Assembly: GCF_002018365.1 (NCBI RefSeq)
Contig: NZ_MVKX01000005.1
Span: forward strand, 246,869-310,868
Direction of reading: 5' to 3'
Origin: Acinetobacter amyesii
GTDB taxonomy: Bacteria; Pseudomonadota; Gammaproteobacteria; Pseudomonadales; Moraxellaceae
Length of the DNA stretch: 64,000 nt
Shown: piece by piece, positions 1 through 8,821 of the stretch
Layout: each line of letters opens with the position of its first letter
Position numbering within the stretch: position 1 is the first letter of the stretch
Made by a program: the position numbers and the translations under genes
The notes under the pieces: model-generated
The model's input: only the letters and a program-made list of their open reading frames with translations
Told to the model about the DNA's origin: nothing
Databases searched by the model: none

Positions 1-1
1 T

Positions 2-58
2 CGACCAAATAAAGACCAACAGCGCATAGGTCGTCGCTAGATTTGTTTTAGATGGCAT
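2..58 (-). CDS. N-terminal end of a probable EamA/DMT-family transporter (partial)
   Basis: Reading leftwards from an ATG at 58, the frame stays open to the window edge (19 codons). It gives a short polar start followed by a hydrophobic segment ending in FIWS, which resembles the first helix of EamA/DMT (drug/metabolite) transporters. An AGAAG stretch upstream can serve as ribosome binding site, and the start lies 5 bases after the yaiI stop, so the two probably form one transcript. The family call rests on 19 residues and is inference. The rest of the gene lies outside the window. Confidence 0.5.
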   Translation of the reverse strand, partial: MPSKTNLATTYALLVFIWS

Positions 59-63
59 GGTTT

Positions 64-552
64 TTACTTCTGTGCCGTTTTACGTTTTTGCTTTTGAATG
101 GTTTGATCTAAGCTACTGGAAAATTCGCGCTTATCACGTTCAGAAATCGGGGCTGGACCACCAGTTTGTACACCTGCGCCCCGTAAAGTATCCATAAAGT
201 CGCGCAAGTGTAGACGTGCTTTGACATTTGCTGTGGTATAAATCTCTCCGCGTGGATGTATCGCTATACCGCCCCGCTCAATCACTTCAGCAGCAAGTGG
301 AATATCCTGTGTCATCACGATATCGTGCTCTTTCATGCGCTGAATAATTTCTTTATCCGCTGCATCCGCCCCGCTCATGACTTGAATCGAGTTAATCCGC
401 ACCGAAGGCGTTATCCCAACATTTTGATTGGCGACAAAAGTGACTTCTAACTGGTAACGATCAGAAGCACGAATAATTACATCACGTAAAATGCGTGGTA
501 ACGCATCTGCATCCACCCATAATTTAAATGGCAGCACTGATTTTCCATTCAC
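64..552 (-). CDS. yaiI: UPF0178 / DUF188 (YaiI/YqxD) family protein
   Basis: This 162-residue protein is the usual length of the YaiI/YqxD (DUF188) family. It opens with the family's acidic motif WVDADALPR at about residue 12. A second conserved stretch with VMTQDIPLA lies near residue 80, and HPRGEIYT follows near residue 100. These acidic residues recall a PIN-like nuclease fold, but no activity has been firmly assigned to the family, so I name only the family. The last residues (KQKRKTAQK) are a basic tail. The DMT-like transporter starts just downstream. The upstream neighbour is divergent, leaving a shared intergenic promoter region of about 270 bp. Confidence 0.9.
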   Translation of the reverse strand: MNGKSVLPFKLWVDADALPRILRDVIIRASDRYQLEVTFVANQNVGITPSVRINSIQVMSGADAADKEIIQRMKEHDIVMTQDIPLAAEVIERGGIAIHPRGEIYTTANVKARLHLRDFMDTLRGAGVQTGGPAPISERDKREFSSSLDQTIQKQKRKTAQK

Positions 553-818
553 TTTTAAACATGACTCATAGTAACAAATCTACATGACAATTTGGGGATC
601 TGCATCCGCTGAATGGATCTACATTTCTCTAATCATGAGAATCGAAAAGCTGCAAAATGACTCCAACTTGGGCTTATTTTCCAATGCTTTTACATTTAAA
701 TCCTACTGAAAACATTTTTTATGCATGATTTCATGATAAATATGACGTCGGTGACTTGAAAATTTCAAATAACCCTCGATTTATTAATTATGAAACCAAC
801 CCAATATCAATTGTGCAT

Positions 819-1751
819 ATGAAAAAACAAAATAGCCCTGAAATTATCACTATTGAAGATCAAACTTTTGGTAGTCATGTTGAACATTGGAATTTGCTTA
901 CAGGCAACCCGACAACGGATGTACCAGTTTGGCTGGGTCAGGCATTGGATGCACCCATTATGCCGATGGGCTTATGCGCACAAGAATCTGATATGGATCA
1001 AAGTACCTGGCTGATTCAAGGTCCATCACAAGCGTCGATTCAACTGTGCCAAGTGATTGCGGTAGAAAATAATAAACCTAAAGCCGTTAAAACTGCATTT
1101 CCAAGTTTTGATAGCCCATATAAAACCAAAGCCACCATTGAACGTATTATTACCTGTAAATCCAATACACAAGCAGTGCTTTGCCTCGACTTAGGCACAA
1201 ATACCAGTGTGTATGCTTTTGATAGTTTATATAGCGTCAATCACGACCAATATGAAAAAGATGCAAGCTACAGTGTGCAACTCAATGCTTGGGCCTATGA
1301 ACTCGAAGCTGTCGCAGAACATGAACAGCTTGTCGTTGACGATCCTGCATCGATTAAACATCATCGTGCTTTAAACGATATCTTGGCAGCAAATAATGGT
1401 GTTGCCCCTGCAGACTTACACGAACAAATTAAAGCGTGGCAACCAAAGTCTGAAGATGACAAAGCACCAGTGACCGTCGATTTTTCTAAAATGGTTGCAT
1501 ACCTATATGGTGAAAACCTCGGACAAGAAGATGAAGCATGGTTCCAAGGGCATATTGTTGGCAAAACTGCCATGCAATTTAAAGAGCAAGACTATACGCT
1601 GTATGATGTGACCTTAATCCACGAAGAAAACCAAGAAGCGGTGATTGTTCGTGTTGCAACACGAAATCCGGCGCATAAAGATTTCAATGTTGGGCAATAT
1701 ATTCGTGGCAACCTGTGGATACAAGCCAATATTTACGCAAAATCTGCCTAA
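819..1751 (+). CDS. Conserved hypothetical cytoplasmic protein
   Basis: A protein of about 310 residues with no signal peptide and no membrane segment. I do not recognise the family. It is acidic and rich in aromatic residues; the end (about residues 230-310) reads like a compact beta domain (WFQGHIVGKTAMQF, VIVRVATRN, FNVGQYIRGNLWIQ). The start is uncertain. ATG at 819 lacks a clear ribosome binding site, and an in-frame TTG at 756 would add 21 residues of unremarkable sequence. I prefer the ATG because it begins the more protein-like part. The gene stands alone: yaiI is divergent and a strong terminator follows it. The function is unknown. Confidence 0.75.
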   Translation: MKKQNSPEIITIEDQTFGSHVEHWNLLTGNPTTDVPVWLGQALDAPIMPMGLCAQESDMDQSTWLIQGPSQASIQLCQVIAVENNKPKAVKTAFPSFDSPYKTKATIERIITCKSNTQAVLCLDLGTNTSVYAFDSLYSVNHDQYEKDASYSVQLNAWAYELEAVAEHEQLVVDDPASIKHHRALNDILAANNGVAPADLHEQIKAWQPKSEDDKAPVTVDFSKMVAYLYGENLGQEDEAWFQGHIVGKTAMQFKEQDYTLYDVTLIHEENQEAVIVRVATRNPAHKDFNVGQYIRGNLWIQANIYAKSA

Positions 1752-1780
1752 TTTGAATTCAAAAAACCTATTTTCAAATA

Positions 1781-1807
1781 AAAAAACCGCCTCAGTGCGG
1801 TTTTTTT
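1781..1807 (+). terminator. Rho-independent terminator of the 819-1751 gene
   Basis: Stem CCGC/GCGG extended by A/T pairs, loop CTCAGT, followed by seven T. It starts 30 bases after the stop codon. Confidence 0.85.
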
Positions 1808-2165
1808 ATTTCTCGCTAATCATGTGTATTCGCTGAATATTTAAATGATTGTATATTTTTTATCCACAAACTAGTCGATTTATTCTATTTTTAAATTCAA
1901 ATTAAAATAACTTATCCACAATATTAAATTCAAAATAATGATGAAAAATAAATCCATCTGCAAAAGATAAAATATAAAAATCTAATATAAATAAATAAGA
2001 TAGGAAATTTATGAAACTAAATTTAGCAATTCGGTTGCTTATTTTTAAATAAACTAAATAGTTTAGTAAGTTTATGGCAGATAGTACTTTATTTAATCAA
2101 ATAATTATGTTAAAAATGCGTTTAAGAAATAGTAATTAACGATAAATAGATCGGAAAGAATATCT
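1808..2165. other. Gene-free AT-rich stretch with two perfect DnaA boxes
   Basis: About 360 bp of very AT-rich sequence without a convincing reading frame. It holds two exact TTATCCACA motifs in the same orientation (1860-1868 and 1912-1920), matching the DnaA box consensus. Its right end must carry the promoter of the small membrane protein gene at 2166. No dnaA, dnaN or gidA is nearby, so this is not evidence for the chromosomal origin. Confidence 0.55.
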
Positions 2166-2306
2166 ATGAAAGTCGTGCAAGAAGAAAACTTATCGCAAGT
2201 TGACCATCACATGGAATCTCGATATCAAATCGAGCCAATGTCCTGCTTATTTTTTATGTTAGGTATGCTGATTTGTGCATACGTGTTACATACTTTTATT
2301 TTTTAA
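2166..2306 (+). CDS. Small single-pass membrane protein, 46 residues
   Basis: A short ATG frame with a plausible ribosome binding site (GGAAAG, 8 bases before the start) and a strong terminator just after the stop. About 24 polar, charged residues (MKVVQEENLSQVDHHMESRY) are followed by one hydrophobic segment of about 22 residues (from MSCLFFMLGM to the end). That is the layout of a small inner-membrane protein with a cytosolic N-terminus. I know no named family for it. The matching start signal, transmembrane segment and terminator support a real gene, but there is no homology evidence. The function is unknown. Confidence 0.65.
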   Translation: MKVVQEENLSQVDHHMESRYQIEPMSCLFFMLGMLICAYVLHTFIF

Positions 2307-2316
2307 TCTATTCAAT

Positions 2317-2345
2317 AAAAAAACCGGCAAATGCCGGTTTTTTTA
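2317..2345. terminator. Bidirectional terminator between the small membrane protein gene and serC
   Basis: Perfect stem ACCGGCA/TGCCGGT with a two-base loop, A-run on the left and T-run on the right, so it can stop transcription from both converging genes. Confidence 0.88.
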
Positions 2346-2356
2346 TTCCTTTAGGA

Positions 2357-3436
2357 TTATGCGTTGCGTTTCGCAAAGTCATCCATAAAGTTAACCAGTG
2401 CTTGAACGCCTTCTAGCGGAACAGCATTATAAATACTTGCACGCATACCACCCACTGAACGGTGACCAGCTAAATTCAGCAAGTGGTTTTCTTCAGCTTC
2501 TTTCAAGAATTGTTTTTCCAATTCTGGATTCGCCAAAGTAAATGGTACGTTCATGATTGAACGGAATTCTTTTGCAATTGGATTTGCATAGAAATCGCTT
2601 GAATCGATATAGCCATAAAGCAATTCAGCTTTTGCCATATTCGCTTTATAAATTGCGTCTACACCGCCCTGCTCAAGTAACCATTCAAAAACAAGGCCAG
2701 ATAAGTACCATGCATAAGTTGAAGGTGTATTCACCATTGAACCATTTTTCGCTTGAGCTGAATATTTCAAGATACTTGGAATATCTGCTTTCGCTTGATC
2801 CAATAAATCATCACGAATAATCACCAAAGTTAAACCAGCAGGACCAATATTTTTCTGAGCGCCTGCATAGATTAAACCGAACTTAGATACGTCTAATGGT
2901 GCAGATAAAATGCTTGATGAAAAATCGGCTACCAATGGTTTGTCCGTTTCAGGAATGTTGGCAAACTGAAGACCACCAATGGTTTCATTATCTGCATAAT
3001 GCACATAAGCCGCATCATCAGATAAGTTCCAAGTGCTTTGATCAGTAATCGCAAGTTTACCGTCAATGCTCGTACCCGCTTCAACAACATTAATGTCGCC
3101 ATAACGCTGTGCTTCTTTCAACGCTTTTTCAGACCAAATACCCGTGTGGATATAGTCTGCTTTGCTGTTTTTACCCAATAGGTTTAATGGGATCGCAGAG
3201 AATTGAAGTGATGCGCCACCTTGAAGGAATAACACTTTATAGTTGTCTGGAATATTCATCAGCTTACGAAGATCAGCTTCTGCTTTCTCTGCCACAGCAA
3301 CATAGTCTTTACTACGGTGGCTCATTTCCATGATCGAAAGGCCTTTGCCTTGCCAGTCAAGCATTTCAGCTTGAGCTTTTTCTAAAACGGCAGTGGGTAA
3401 TGCAGCAGGACCAGCACAGAAGTTGTACGCGCGCAT
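2357..3436 (-). CDS. serC: Phosphoserine aminotransferase
   Basis: SerC converts 3-phosphohydroxypyruvate plus glutamate to phosphoserine (serine synthesis) and also acts in pyridoxal phosphate synthesis on the 4-phosphoerythronate branch. pdxB of the same branch lies at 48.2-49.3 kb. The start is ATG at 3436 (MRAYNFCAGPAALP), preceded by AAAGGAAAA; this gives 359 residues, the normal family length. Family motifs are the N-terminal NFCAGPAALP, MEMSHRSK, and the PLP-lysine region GLIYAGAQKNIGPAG near residue 195, with HRSVGGMRASIYNA near the end. It is transcribed alone, divergent from the export operon. Confidence 0.97.
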   Translation of the reverse strand: MRAYNFCAGPAALPTAVLEKAQAEMLDWQGKGLSIMEMSHRSKDYVAVAEKAEADLRKLMNIPDNYKVLFLQGGASLQFSAIPLNLLGKNSKADYIHTGIWSEKALKEAQRYGDINVVEAGTSIDGKLAITDQSTWNLSDDAAYVHYADNETIGGLQFANIPETDKPLVADFSSSILSAPLDVSKFGLIYAGAQKNIGPAGLTLVIIRDDLLDQAKADIPSILKYSAQAKNGSMVNTPSTYAWYLSGLVFEWLLEQGGVDAIYKANMAKAELLYGYIDSSDFYANPIAKEFRSIMNVPFTLANPELEKQFLKEAEENHLLNLAGHRSVGGMRASIYNAVPLEGVQALVNFMDDFAKRNA

Positions 3437-3784
3437 GAGTTTTCCTTTCAAAGTGAAACACAATAAAATGATGGCATTTAACCATATCTGACGCGTGCTT
3501 GCAGTAGTTTAAGCTGAAAATATTCCAATGCTGTCTGACATTTGAAGTCAAAATTTCAATAAAGATCAAAATTAATTCTTCTTAATTCAAATTATTAGAT
3601 TTACTGATATTTTTTACACCTTGAATTGATGCTAATTTAAGGTCTTGATGTGAGAAAAATGATGTGCGCTGCAAAGATAAAATTTATTTACATATGTATA
3701 TGAAACAATACAACAACTTAGTGAATTTACCCAACTTCATCACAATGACTATAATGAACCCATCCTAGCTGTGAGTGTGTTTTT
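3437..3784. promoter_or_regulatory. Divergent promoter region serC / export operon
   Basis: 348 bp without a gene. Rightward, TTTACC (3726-3731) and TATAAT (3750-3755) with an 18-base spacer make a good sigma-70 promoter for the export operon, with a start point near 3762. The leftward serC promoter was not resolved. Confidence 0.6.
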
Positions 3785-5272
3785 ATGCCTCTACCTCGAA
3801 CAGATTATTCTATAAAAATTAAACATACATTTCGTTCAGGATTGCTGCTTGGCCTTGGTTGTATGAGTGGCTTATTTAGCCCCACGGTACTTGCGCAAAG
3901 TATCAGTTATAGCCAAGCAGAACAAAGTCTACTCACCAGCTCGTATAGCACTCAGGCCAACCAAGCGCTACAACAATCTGCCGAACTTCAAGCTCAGGCC
4001 ATGAAAGGACTCGGCTTACCTCGTGTGGATTTAAACGTCCGTGCCTATGCCTTTCATAATGAACTCGATATCCCCCTCGGTGCCTTAAAAAACAACTTAG
4101 AACAAACACTGAGTAATGGCATTAATAATAAAATTGATGAAAGCTTACCGAGTGATTTGGCAGACCCATTAAAGGACAGTCTACAACAGCCAATCCGTGA
4201 TGGTGTGGGCTTAATTCCGGATTCGTCACAGGTGGTCTTAGATGATCAAGTAATCCGCCCTACCGTTTCCGTGATGATGCCGCTGTATACCGGTGGGTTA
4301 ACGTCTAGCGCCAAGGAAATTGCCAATATTCAAGCCAAACGCAGCGCGATTAGCAGTGAACAACAACAAGATGTGCAACGTTTTGAATTAATCCAAGCCT
4401 ATTTTAATGCTCAATTGCAAAAAAAATTAGTTGAAAGTAGCCGTTTCAATTTAAATGCGATGCAACAACACTATGCCAATGCGCTCAAAATGGAACAACA
4501 GGGTTTCATTAGCAAAGGCCAGCGTATGCAATTTGAAGTGGCGAAGAATAATGCGCTCAGAACTTTTCAAAATACTGAAGCGAATCTTCGCTCAAGCTTA
4601 TTTAAGTTAAATAACTTAATGCAAAGCAGCCAAATTACCGATCTTTCAACGCCATTATTTATCAATCAGCAACACAATCAAAATATAACTGCCTTACTGA
4701 AAAGTTATCAGGATCAGTCTAGTTTGGTGCGTAAAATGCAATTGGACAGTCAATTGGCCGGTGCCAATGTAAAAGCCCAAAGCGCAGCAAAAAAACCCAA
4801 CGTCTTTGCCTTTGGTGAATATAGTCTCGACGATAAACAAAACTGGATCGTTGGTGTTGCCGCTCGCTACAACTTATTTTCAGGTGTTGATAAAAACAAA
4901 TCCGTACAAGCTGCTGAACTTCAACGCTATGCTTCTGAATTAATGACTGAACGTACCAAACAAGAAATTGAAAGCCTAATTTATAGCTCGTTTAATGAAG
5001 TCACCAGCGCTCAGCAAAGTCATCTGTTGTTGCAGCAAAATTTAAAAGCCGCGCAAGAAAATTTAAGAATCCAACAGCTTTCATTTAAAGAAGATATGGG
5101 TACGGCCACGCAAGTCATTGATGCACAAAATGCACTGAGCGGGCTGCAAAGTGAAATGGCACTCAATGCTTATAAATACGTGATGTCACTCGCAACACTG
5201 CTACAAAGTCACGGGAGCATTGACCAGTTCCAAAGCTATATCAATCAATCACACACCGACTATATTCGCTAA
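3785..5272 (+). CDS. TolC-family outer membrane efflux protein
   Basis: A 495-residue outer-membrane channel of the TolC/OEP family, the exit duct of a tripartite export system. A basic start and hydrophobic stretch end in TVLAQ, giving a signal-peptide cut near residue 37. Two long coiled-coil-rich halves follow, each with the alternating Gln/Ala/Asn pattern typical of TolC helices (QQHYANALKMEQQGFISKGQ; LKAAQENLRIQQLSFKEDMG). PLYTGG and YNLFSG are the usual turns into beta strands. It is the first gene of a four-gene operon, with the HlyD adaptor starting 21 bases later. The substrate is unknown. Confidence 0.9.
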   Translation: MPLPRTDYSIKIKHTFRSGLLLGLGCMSGLFSPTVLAQSISYSQAEQSLLTSSYSTQANQALQQSAELQAQAMKGLGLPRVDLNVRAYAFHNELDIPLGALKNNLEQTLSNGINNKIDESLPSDLADPLKDSLQQPIRDGVGLIPDSSQVVLDDQVIRPTVSVMMPLYTGGLTSSAKEIANIQAKRSAISSEQQQDVQRFELIQAYFNAQLQKKLVESSRFNLNAMQQHYANALKMEQQGFISKGQRMQFEVAKNNALRTFQNTEANLRSSLFKLNNLMQSSQITDLSTPLFINQQHNQNITALLKSYQDQSSLVRKMQLDSQLAGANVKAQSAAKKPNVFAFGEYSLDDKQNWIVGVAARYNLFSGVDKNKSVQAAELQRYASELMTERTKQEIESLIYSSFNEVTSAQQSHLLLQQNLKAAQENLRIQQLSFKEDMGTATQVIDAQNALSGLQSEMALNAYKYVMSLATLLQSHGSIDQFQSYINQSHTDYIR

Positions 5273-5293
5273 GCTTAGCTGAGGGGAAACAAC

Positions 5294-6457
5294 ATGAATC
5301 AGGAACCAACTGATCACCAAGAAGATGCCTCCGCGAAAGCTGAAACATCCCAATCCAATGTCTCGACTTCAGACGTTTCATCTACAGCAAATACTGCTGA
5401 GGATACTCCAAAGAAAGTGAATACCAATACCGATGCAAAGACGAAAAATACCTCTGCGCATAGTCACAATAAATCTGCTTTGATCAAGTTCGGGATTGGC
5501 ATTGTCTTGGTTCTGCTTTTGGCATTGATTGTATTTGGCTTATGGAAAAGTTATCAGCCCAAGCAGGTTGAATTACAAGGTCGAGTTGAGGCTGAAACCA
5601 TCCACATTAGTACCAAAGTACCCAGTCGTATCGAAGAAATATATGTGCATGACGGTGAAAAAGTACAAGCAGGTCAAGCGCTGGTCCGTTTAACCAGCCC
5701 TGAAGTCGATGCAAAGAAACAACAGGCTTTAGCTGCACTCCAATCTGCCCAAGCACTGCAATCCACAGCTGAACGCGGCTCTCAACAAGAAAATATTGAT
5801 AGTTTATATGCCAATTGGCAAAGTCTAAAAGCACAGCAACAATTGGCGCAAACCACCTACCAACGTGGTCAAAACCTCTATAAAGAAGGTGTGATTTCAC
5901 GACAACGCCGTGATGAAATGCAAGCTGCCGCAGTGTCTGCTGCACAAATGACAGAAGCGTCTTATCAACAATATGCGCGTGCAAAACGTGGCAGTACACC
6001 GCAACAACAAAGCTCGGCAGATGCCCAAGTCAAGATTGCGCAAGCCGCGTTGGCTGAAGCCAATGCACTTGAGGCTGAAACGAAGTTATTTGCACCGTCC
6101 AATGGCACCATTTCAAAAACCTATGGCAAAGTTTCAGAATTAGTTGCAATGGGTGTGCCCGTTGTAAGCCTGATTCAAGATGATAGCTTATGGATTAGCT
6201 TAAATGTCCGTGAAGACCAGTATGCTCAAGTGTATCAACTCAAGACCATGCAAGGATTTATACCGGCGCTAAACAAATCTGCCGAGTTTAAAATTGATCA
6301 CATCGAAGCCGAAGGTGAATTTGCAACGATTAAAACCACGCGACAAACGGGCGGCTATGACATTCGTAGTTTTAAAGTCCAACTGAAACCCGCTCAGCCA
6401 ATTGCTGACTTAAAAGTGGGTATGAGCGTGTTGTTTAAAATTGAAGAGCGTAAATAA
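5294..6457 (+). CDS. HlyD-family periplasmic adaptor (membrane fusion protein)
   Basis: A 387-residue adaptor that should bridge the inner-membrane permeases and the TolC-like channel. The first 60 residues are a Ser/Thr/Asn/Lys-rich, probably disordered cytoplasmic tail. One membrane helix follows at about 61-83. The biotinyl-lipoyl-like part starts at about 90 (SRIEEIYVHDGEKVQAGQAL), then a coiled-coil hairpin rich in Gln/Ala (about 130-250), and the second lipoyl half with LFAPSNGTISKTYGKVSE near 270. It has a strong ribosome binding site (GAGGGGA). Its stop overlaps the next start by one base (TAATG). Closest in layout to the YhiI/YbhG adaptors that serve ABC-2 permeases. Confidence 0.92.
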   Translation: MNQEPTDHQEDASAKAETSQSNVSTSDVSSTANTAEDTPKKVNTNTDAKTKNTSAHSHNKSALIKFGIGIVLVLLLALIVFGLWKSYQPKQVELQGRVEAETIHISTKVPSRIEEIYVHDGEKVQAGQALVRLTSPEVDAKKQQALAALQSAQALQSTAERGSQQENIDSLYANWQSLKAQQQLAQTTYQRGQNLYKEGVISRQRRDEMQAAAVSAAQMTEASYQQYARAKRGSTPQQQSSADAQVKIAQAALAEANALEAETKLFAPSNGTISKTYGKVSELVAMGVPVVSLIQDDSLWISLNVREDQYAQVYQLKTMQGFIPALNKSAEFKIDHIEAEGEFATIKTTRQTGGYDIRSFKVQLKPAQPIADLKVGMSVLFKIEERK

Positions 6458-7587
6458 TGTTTAGGGGCATTCTGCGTGAGTTTCGCTATTTGATGCAGCA
6501 TAAATGGGACTTGTGTATGGTCACACTTGCCCCTGCCCTTGTGATTTTGCTCTTTACCAATATGTTTGCTCAAGGCAAACCAGATCATTTACCCATTGCG
6601 ATCATAGACCAAGACCAAAGCAGTTTAAGCCGTAACATTACCCACTTTGCGCAGCTGAACCATACCTTAAAAGTAGCCACCATTACACCAAGCATGGATG
6701 ATGCTGAAAAGCTTTTAAATCAGACTCAAATTTGGGGCTATATTCATATTCCTGCTGGCGCTGAGCAACGACTGGTTCAAGCAAAAGATGCGGAAGTCAG
6801 CATTGCCTATAACCAAAGCTATTTTAGTGTCGGCAATAGTATTTCATCAGCCATGCTGCTAAGTACATTGCAAGCCATGGCCGATTTTAGTGGTCATCAG
6901 TATTTAGAAAATACTATTCCCTACCTCGATGCACCGACGCCCAATGTCAAAATTTCACCTTTATATAATCCGGGTTTAAATTATGAGTTCTATTTAGAGC
7001 CTTATATGATTCCTGCGATTCTGCATTTATTACTCTGTTGCTGCGTCGCATTTTCGGTTGGTCAAGAATTCAATTATGGCACTGTAAATCAATGGGTGAA
7101 TCCAAGTTCTGTCTTTCAAGCTTTAATCGCTAAAAATCTCAGTTATGTTTTCATTTTTACCGCTTGGACATGGGCGTGGATGTTGTGGCTAGTCGTGTTT
7201 CGAGGGTGGTTTGTTCAGGGTTCATTACTGCTAATTTTGCTCGGGCAATTGTTTTTTTATACAGCCTATGCCTTTATCAGCTCTACTGTAGTTTTGGCGA
7301 CACGTGATCTCACCAAATCTTTTGGTTTTATCGCTGTATATGGGGGCTCATCACTGAGTTTTGCAGGGGTAACATTACCGCTGAATAACGCGCCAATGTT
7401 TACAAAGTTCTGGGCGAATATTATTCCCTATACACCCTATGCCAAATTACAAACTGAACAATGGGTCATTGGTAGCCCTATCTCCATTTCAATCACACCG
7501 CTTGTCACCCTGATCATTTACTGTCTGTTCTATTTTGTTCTTGCCAGCTTCTTTTTACGTAAAGTACTGAAGGAGCAAGTCATATGA
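6457..7587 (+). CDS. ABC-2 type permease (YhhJ/YbhS/YbhR-like), first copy
   Basis: 376 residues with the ABC-2 export permease layout. One N-terminal helix (about 20-38, MVTLAPALVILLFTNMF) is followed by a large periplasmic domain of about 150 residues (PIAIIDQDQSSLSR is the typical start), then five membrane helices from about residue 180 (YMIPAILHLLLCCCVAFSVG) to the end. The motif SPLYNPGLNYEFYLEP matches the conserved stretch before the helix bundle. It is translationally coupled to the adaptor before it and to the second permease after it (ATGA overlap). No ATP-binding subunit is encoded in the operon, which is unusual. Confidence 0.9.
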   Translation: MFRGILREFRYLMQHKWDLCMVTLAPALVILLFTNMFAQGKPDHLPIAIIDQDQSSLSRNITHFAQLNHTLKVATITPSMDDAEKLLNQTQIWGYIHIPAGAEQRLVQAKDAEVSIAYNQSYFSVGNSISSAMLLSTLQAMADFSGHQYLENTIPYLDAPTPNVKISPLYNPGLNYEFYLEPYMIPAILHLLLCCCVAFSVGQEFNYGTVNQWVNPSSVFQALIAKNLSYVFIFTAWTWAWMLWLVVFRGWFVQGSLLLILLGQLFFYTAYAFISSTVVLATRDLTKSFGFIAVYGGSSLSFAGVTLPLNNAPMFTKFWANIIPYTPYAKLQTEQWVIGSPISISITPLVTLIIYCLFYFVLASFFLRKVLKEQVI

Positions 7588-8702
7588 ATAAAATCTCAAC
7601 ATATATAAAAGCTTTATTCAGACACTATATTCAAACCTTTAAAGATATTGTGAAGCACAGTTCGATTTTTACCACATTGGTGCTTTCTGTTTTTCTTTAC
7701 AGTTTTTTTTATCCCATTGCTTATCAAGCGGAACACGCAGATTCGCTCCCCATCATTGTGGTGGATGAGGAACAAAGCATACTCACCAATACGATTATTG
7801 GTGCCGTAGCCAATAGTCCCAATGTAGAAATTCGAGCTGTGACTGGTAATTTTGCTGAAGCTGAAAATATGCTCCGAAGTCAGCAGGCTGACGGGATTTT
7901 ACTGCTGCCGAGTAATCTTTCAAATAGCATTCGCCGTGGTGAAACCGGTGGAATTGGTTTATATCTCAGTGCTGCAAACTTTCTAAAGACGCAAAAAATT
8001 GGCTTAGGTTTAGCCAGTTCGATGGAAAATGCCCTCGTCGAATATGCAGAAAAATTCCAGAACATATCCGATTTTAGCCCGGCTTTATCTATCCATAAGA
8101 TTCCATTATTTAATCCACTTTCAGGCTATGGCAGCTATATTTTCCCAGCGGTTGCACCCTTAATTATTCATCAGACGATTTTATTGGGTCTGTGCATGCT
8201 GATTGCGACCTATCGACAAAACACCACTTGGCGTCCGAGCTATACACAATTGGCTGGCATCTTCTTGTGTATTTTGACCATAGGAACTTTGGGCTGCTTC
8301 TATTTATTTGGTTTTACCTTTTGGCTGAATGACTATCCACGGGGTGGAAATTTTTGGGGCATGTTCATTGCTGTGCCCATCTTCCTCAGTTGTATTATTG
8401 CAATGACACTCTATCTAGCCACCTTTCTTGACCTACCAGAACGTGCAGGACATGTCATCGTTTTTAGTTCTATTCCGCTTTTTCTACTTTCGGGAACGGC
8501 ATGGCCACATGCAGCTATGCCTGAATGGATGCAAATACTCGCTCAAGCATTACCTTCGACCCAAGGCATTCAAATGTTCCTTCAACTCAATCAGATGGGT
8601 GTGCCTACAGTAATCGTCATCCCAAAACTGCTTTACCTCACAAGTATTGGACTGATTTTTTTATGTCTGGCTGTCTGGCGTTTAAAGTTTGCCAAAAGAT
8701 AA
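7584..8702 (+). CDS. ABC-2 type permease, second copy
   Basis: 372 residues, same layout as its upstream neighbour: an N-terminal helix (about 26-45), a periplasmic domain opening with LPIIVVDEEQSILTN, and a helix bundle from about residue 190 (FPAVAPLIIHQTILLGLCML), with IPLFNPLSGYGSYIFP as the conserved entry motif. The two permeases probably form a heterodimer, as for YbhS/YbhR. It starts within the stop of the first permease (ATGA). It is the last gene of the operon. I find no strong terminator between it and the convergent lipoprotein gene. Confidence 0.9.
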   Translation: MNKISTYIKALFRHYIQTFKDIVKHSSIFTTLVLSVFLYSFFYPIAYQAEHADSLPIIVVDEEQSILTNTIIGAVANSPNVEIRAVTGNFAEAENMLRSQQADGILLLPSNLSNSIRRGETGGIGLYLSAANFLKTQKIGLGLASSMENALVEYAEKFQNISDFSPALSIHKIPLFNPLSGYGSYIFPAVAPLIIHQTILLGLCMLIATYRQNTTWRPSYTQLAGIFLCILTIGTLGCFYLFGFTFWLNDYPRGGNFWGMFIAVPIFLSCIIAMTLYLATFLDLPERAGHVIVFSSIPLFLLSGTAWPHAAMPEWMQILAQALPSTQGIQMFLQLNQMGVPTVIVIPKLLYLTSIGLIFLCLAVWRLKFAKR

Positions 8703-8821
8703 AACTGTTTGTGCTGTAAGACATGTCTGGTCTCAAGCGAAATGCGTTCAAACCTATTCATCATAGACTCGAACGCTTTGTATCTAATCATGTCTCAAAT
8801 TTAAATGCTTTCTGCCACCTA

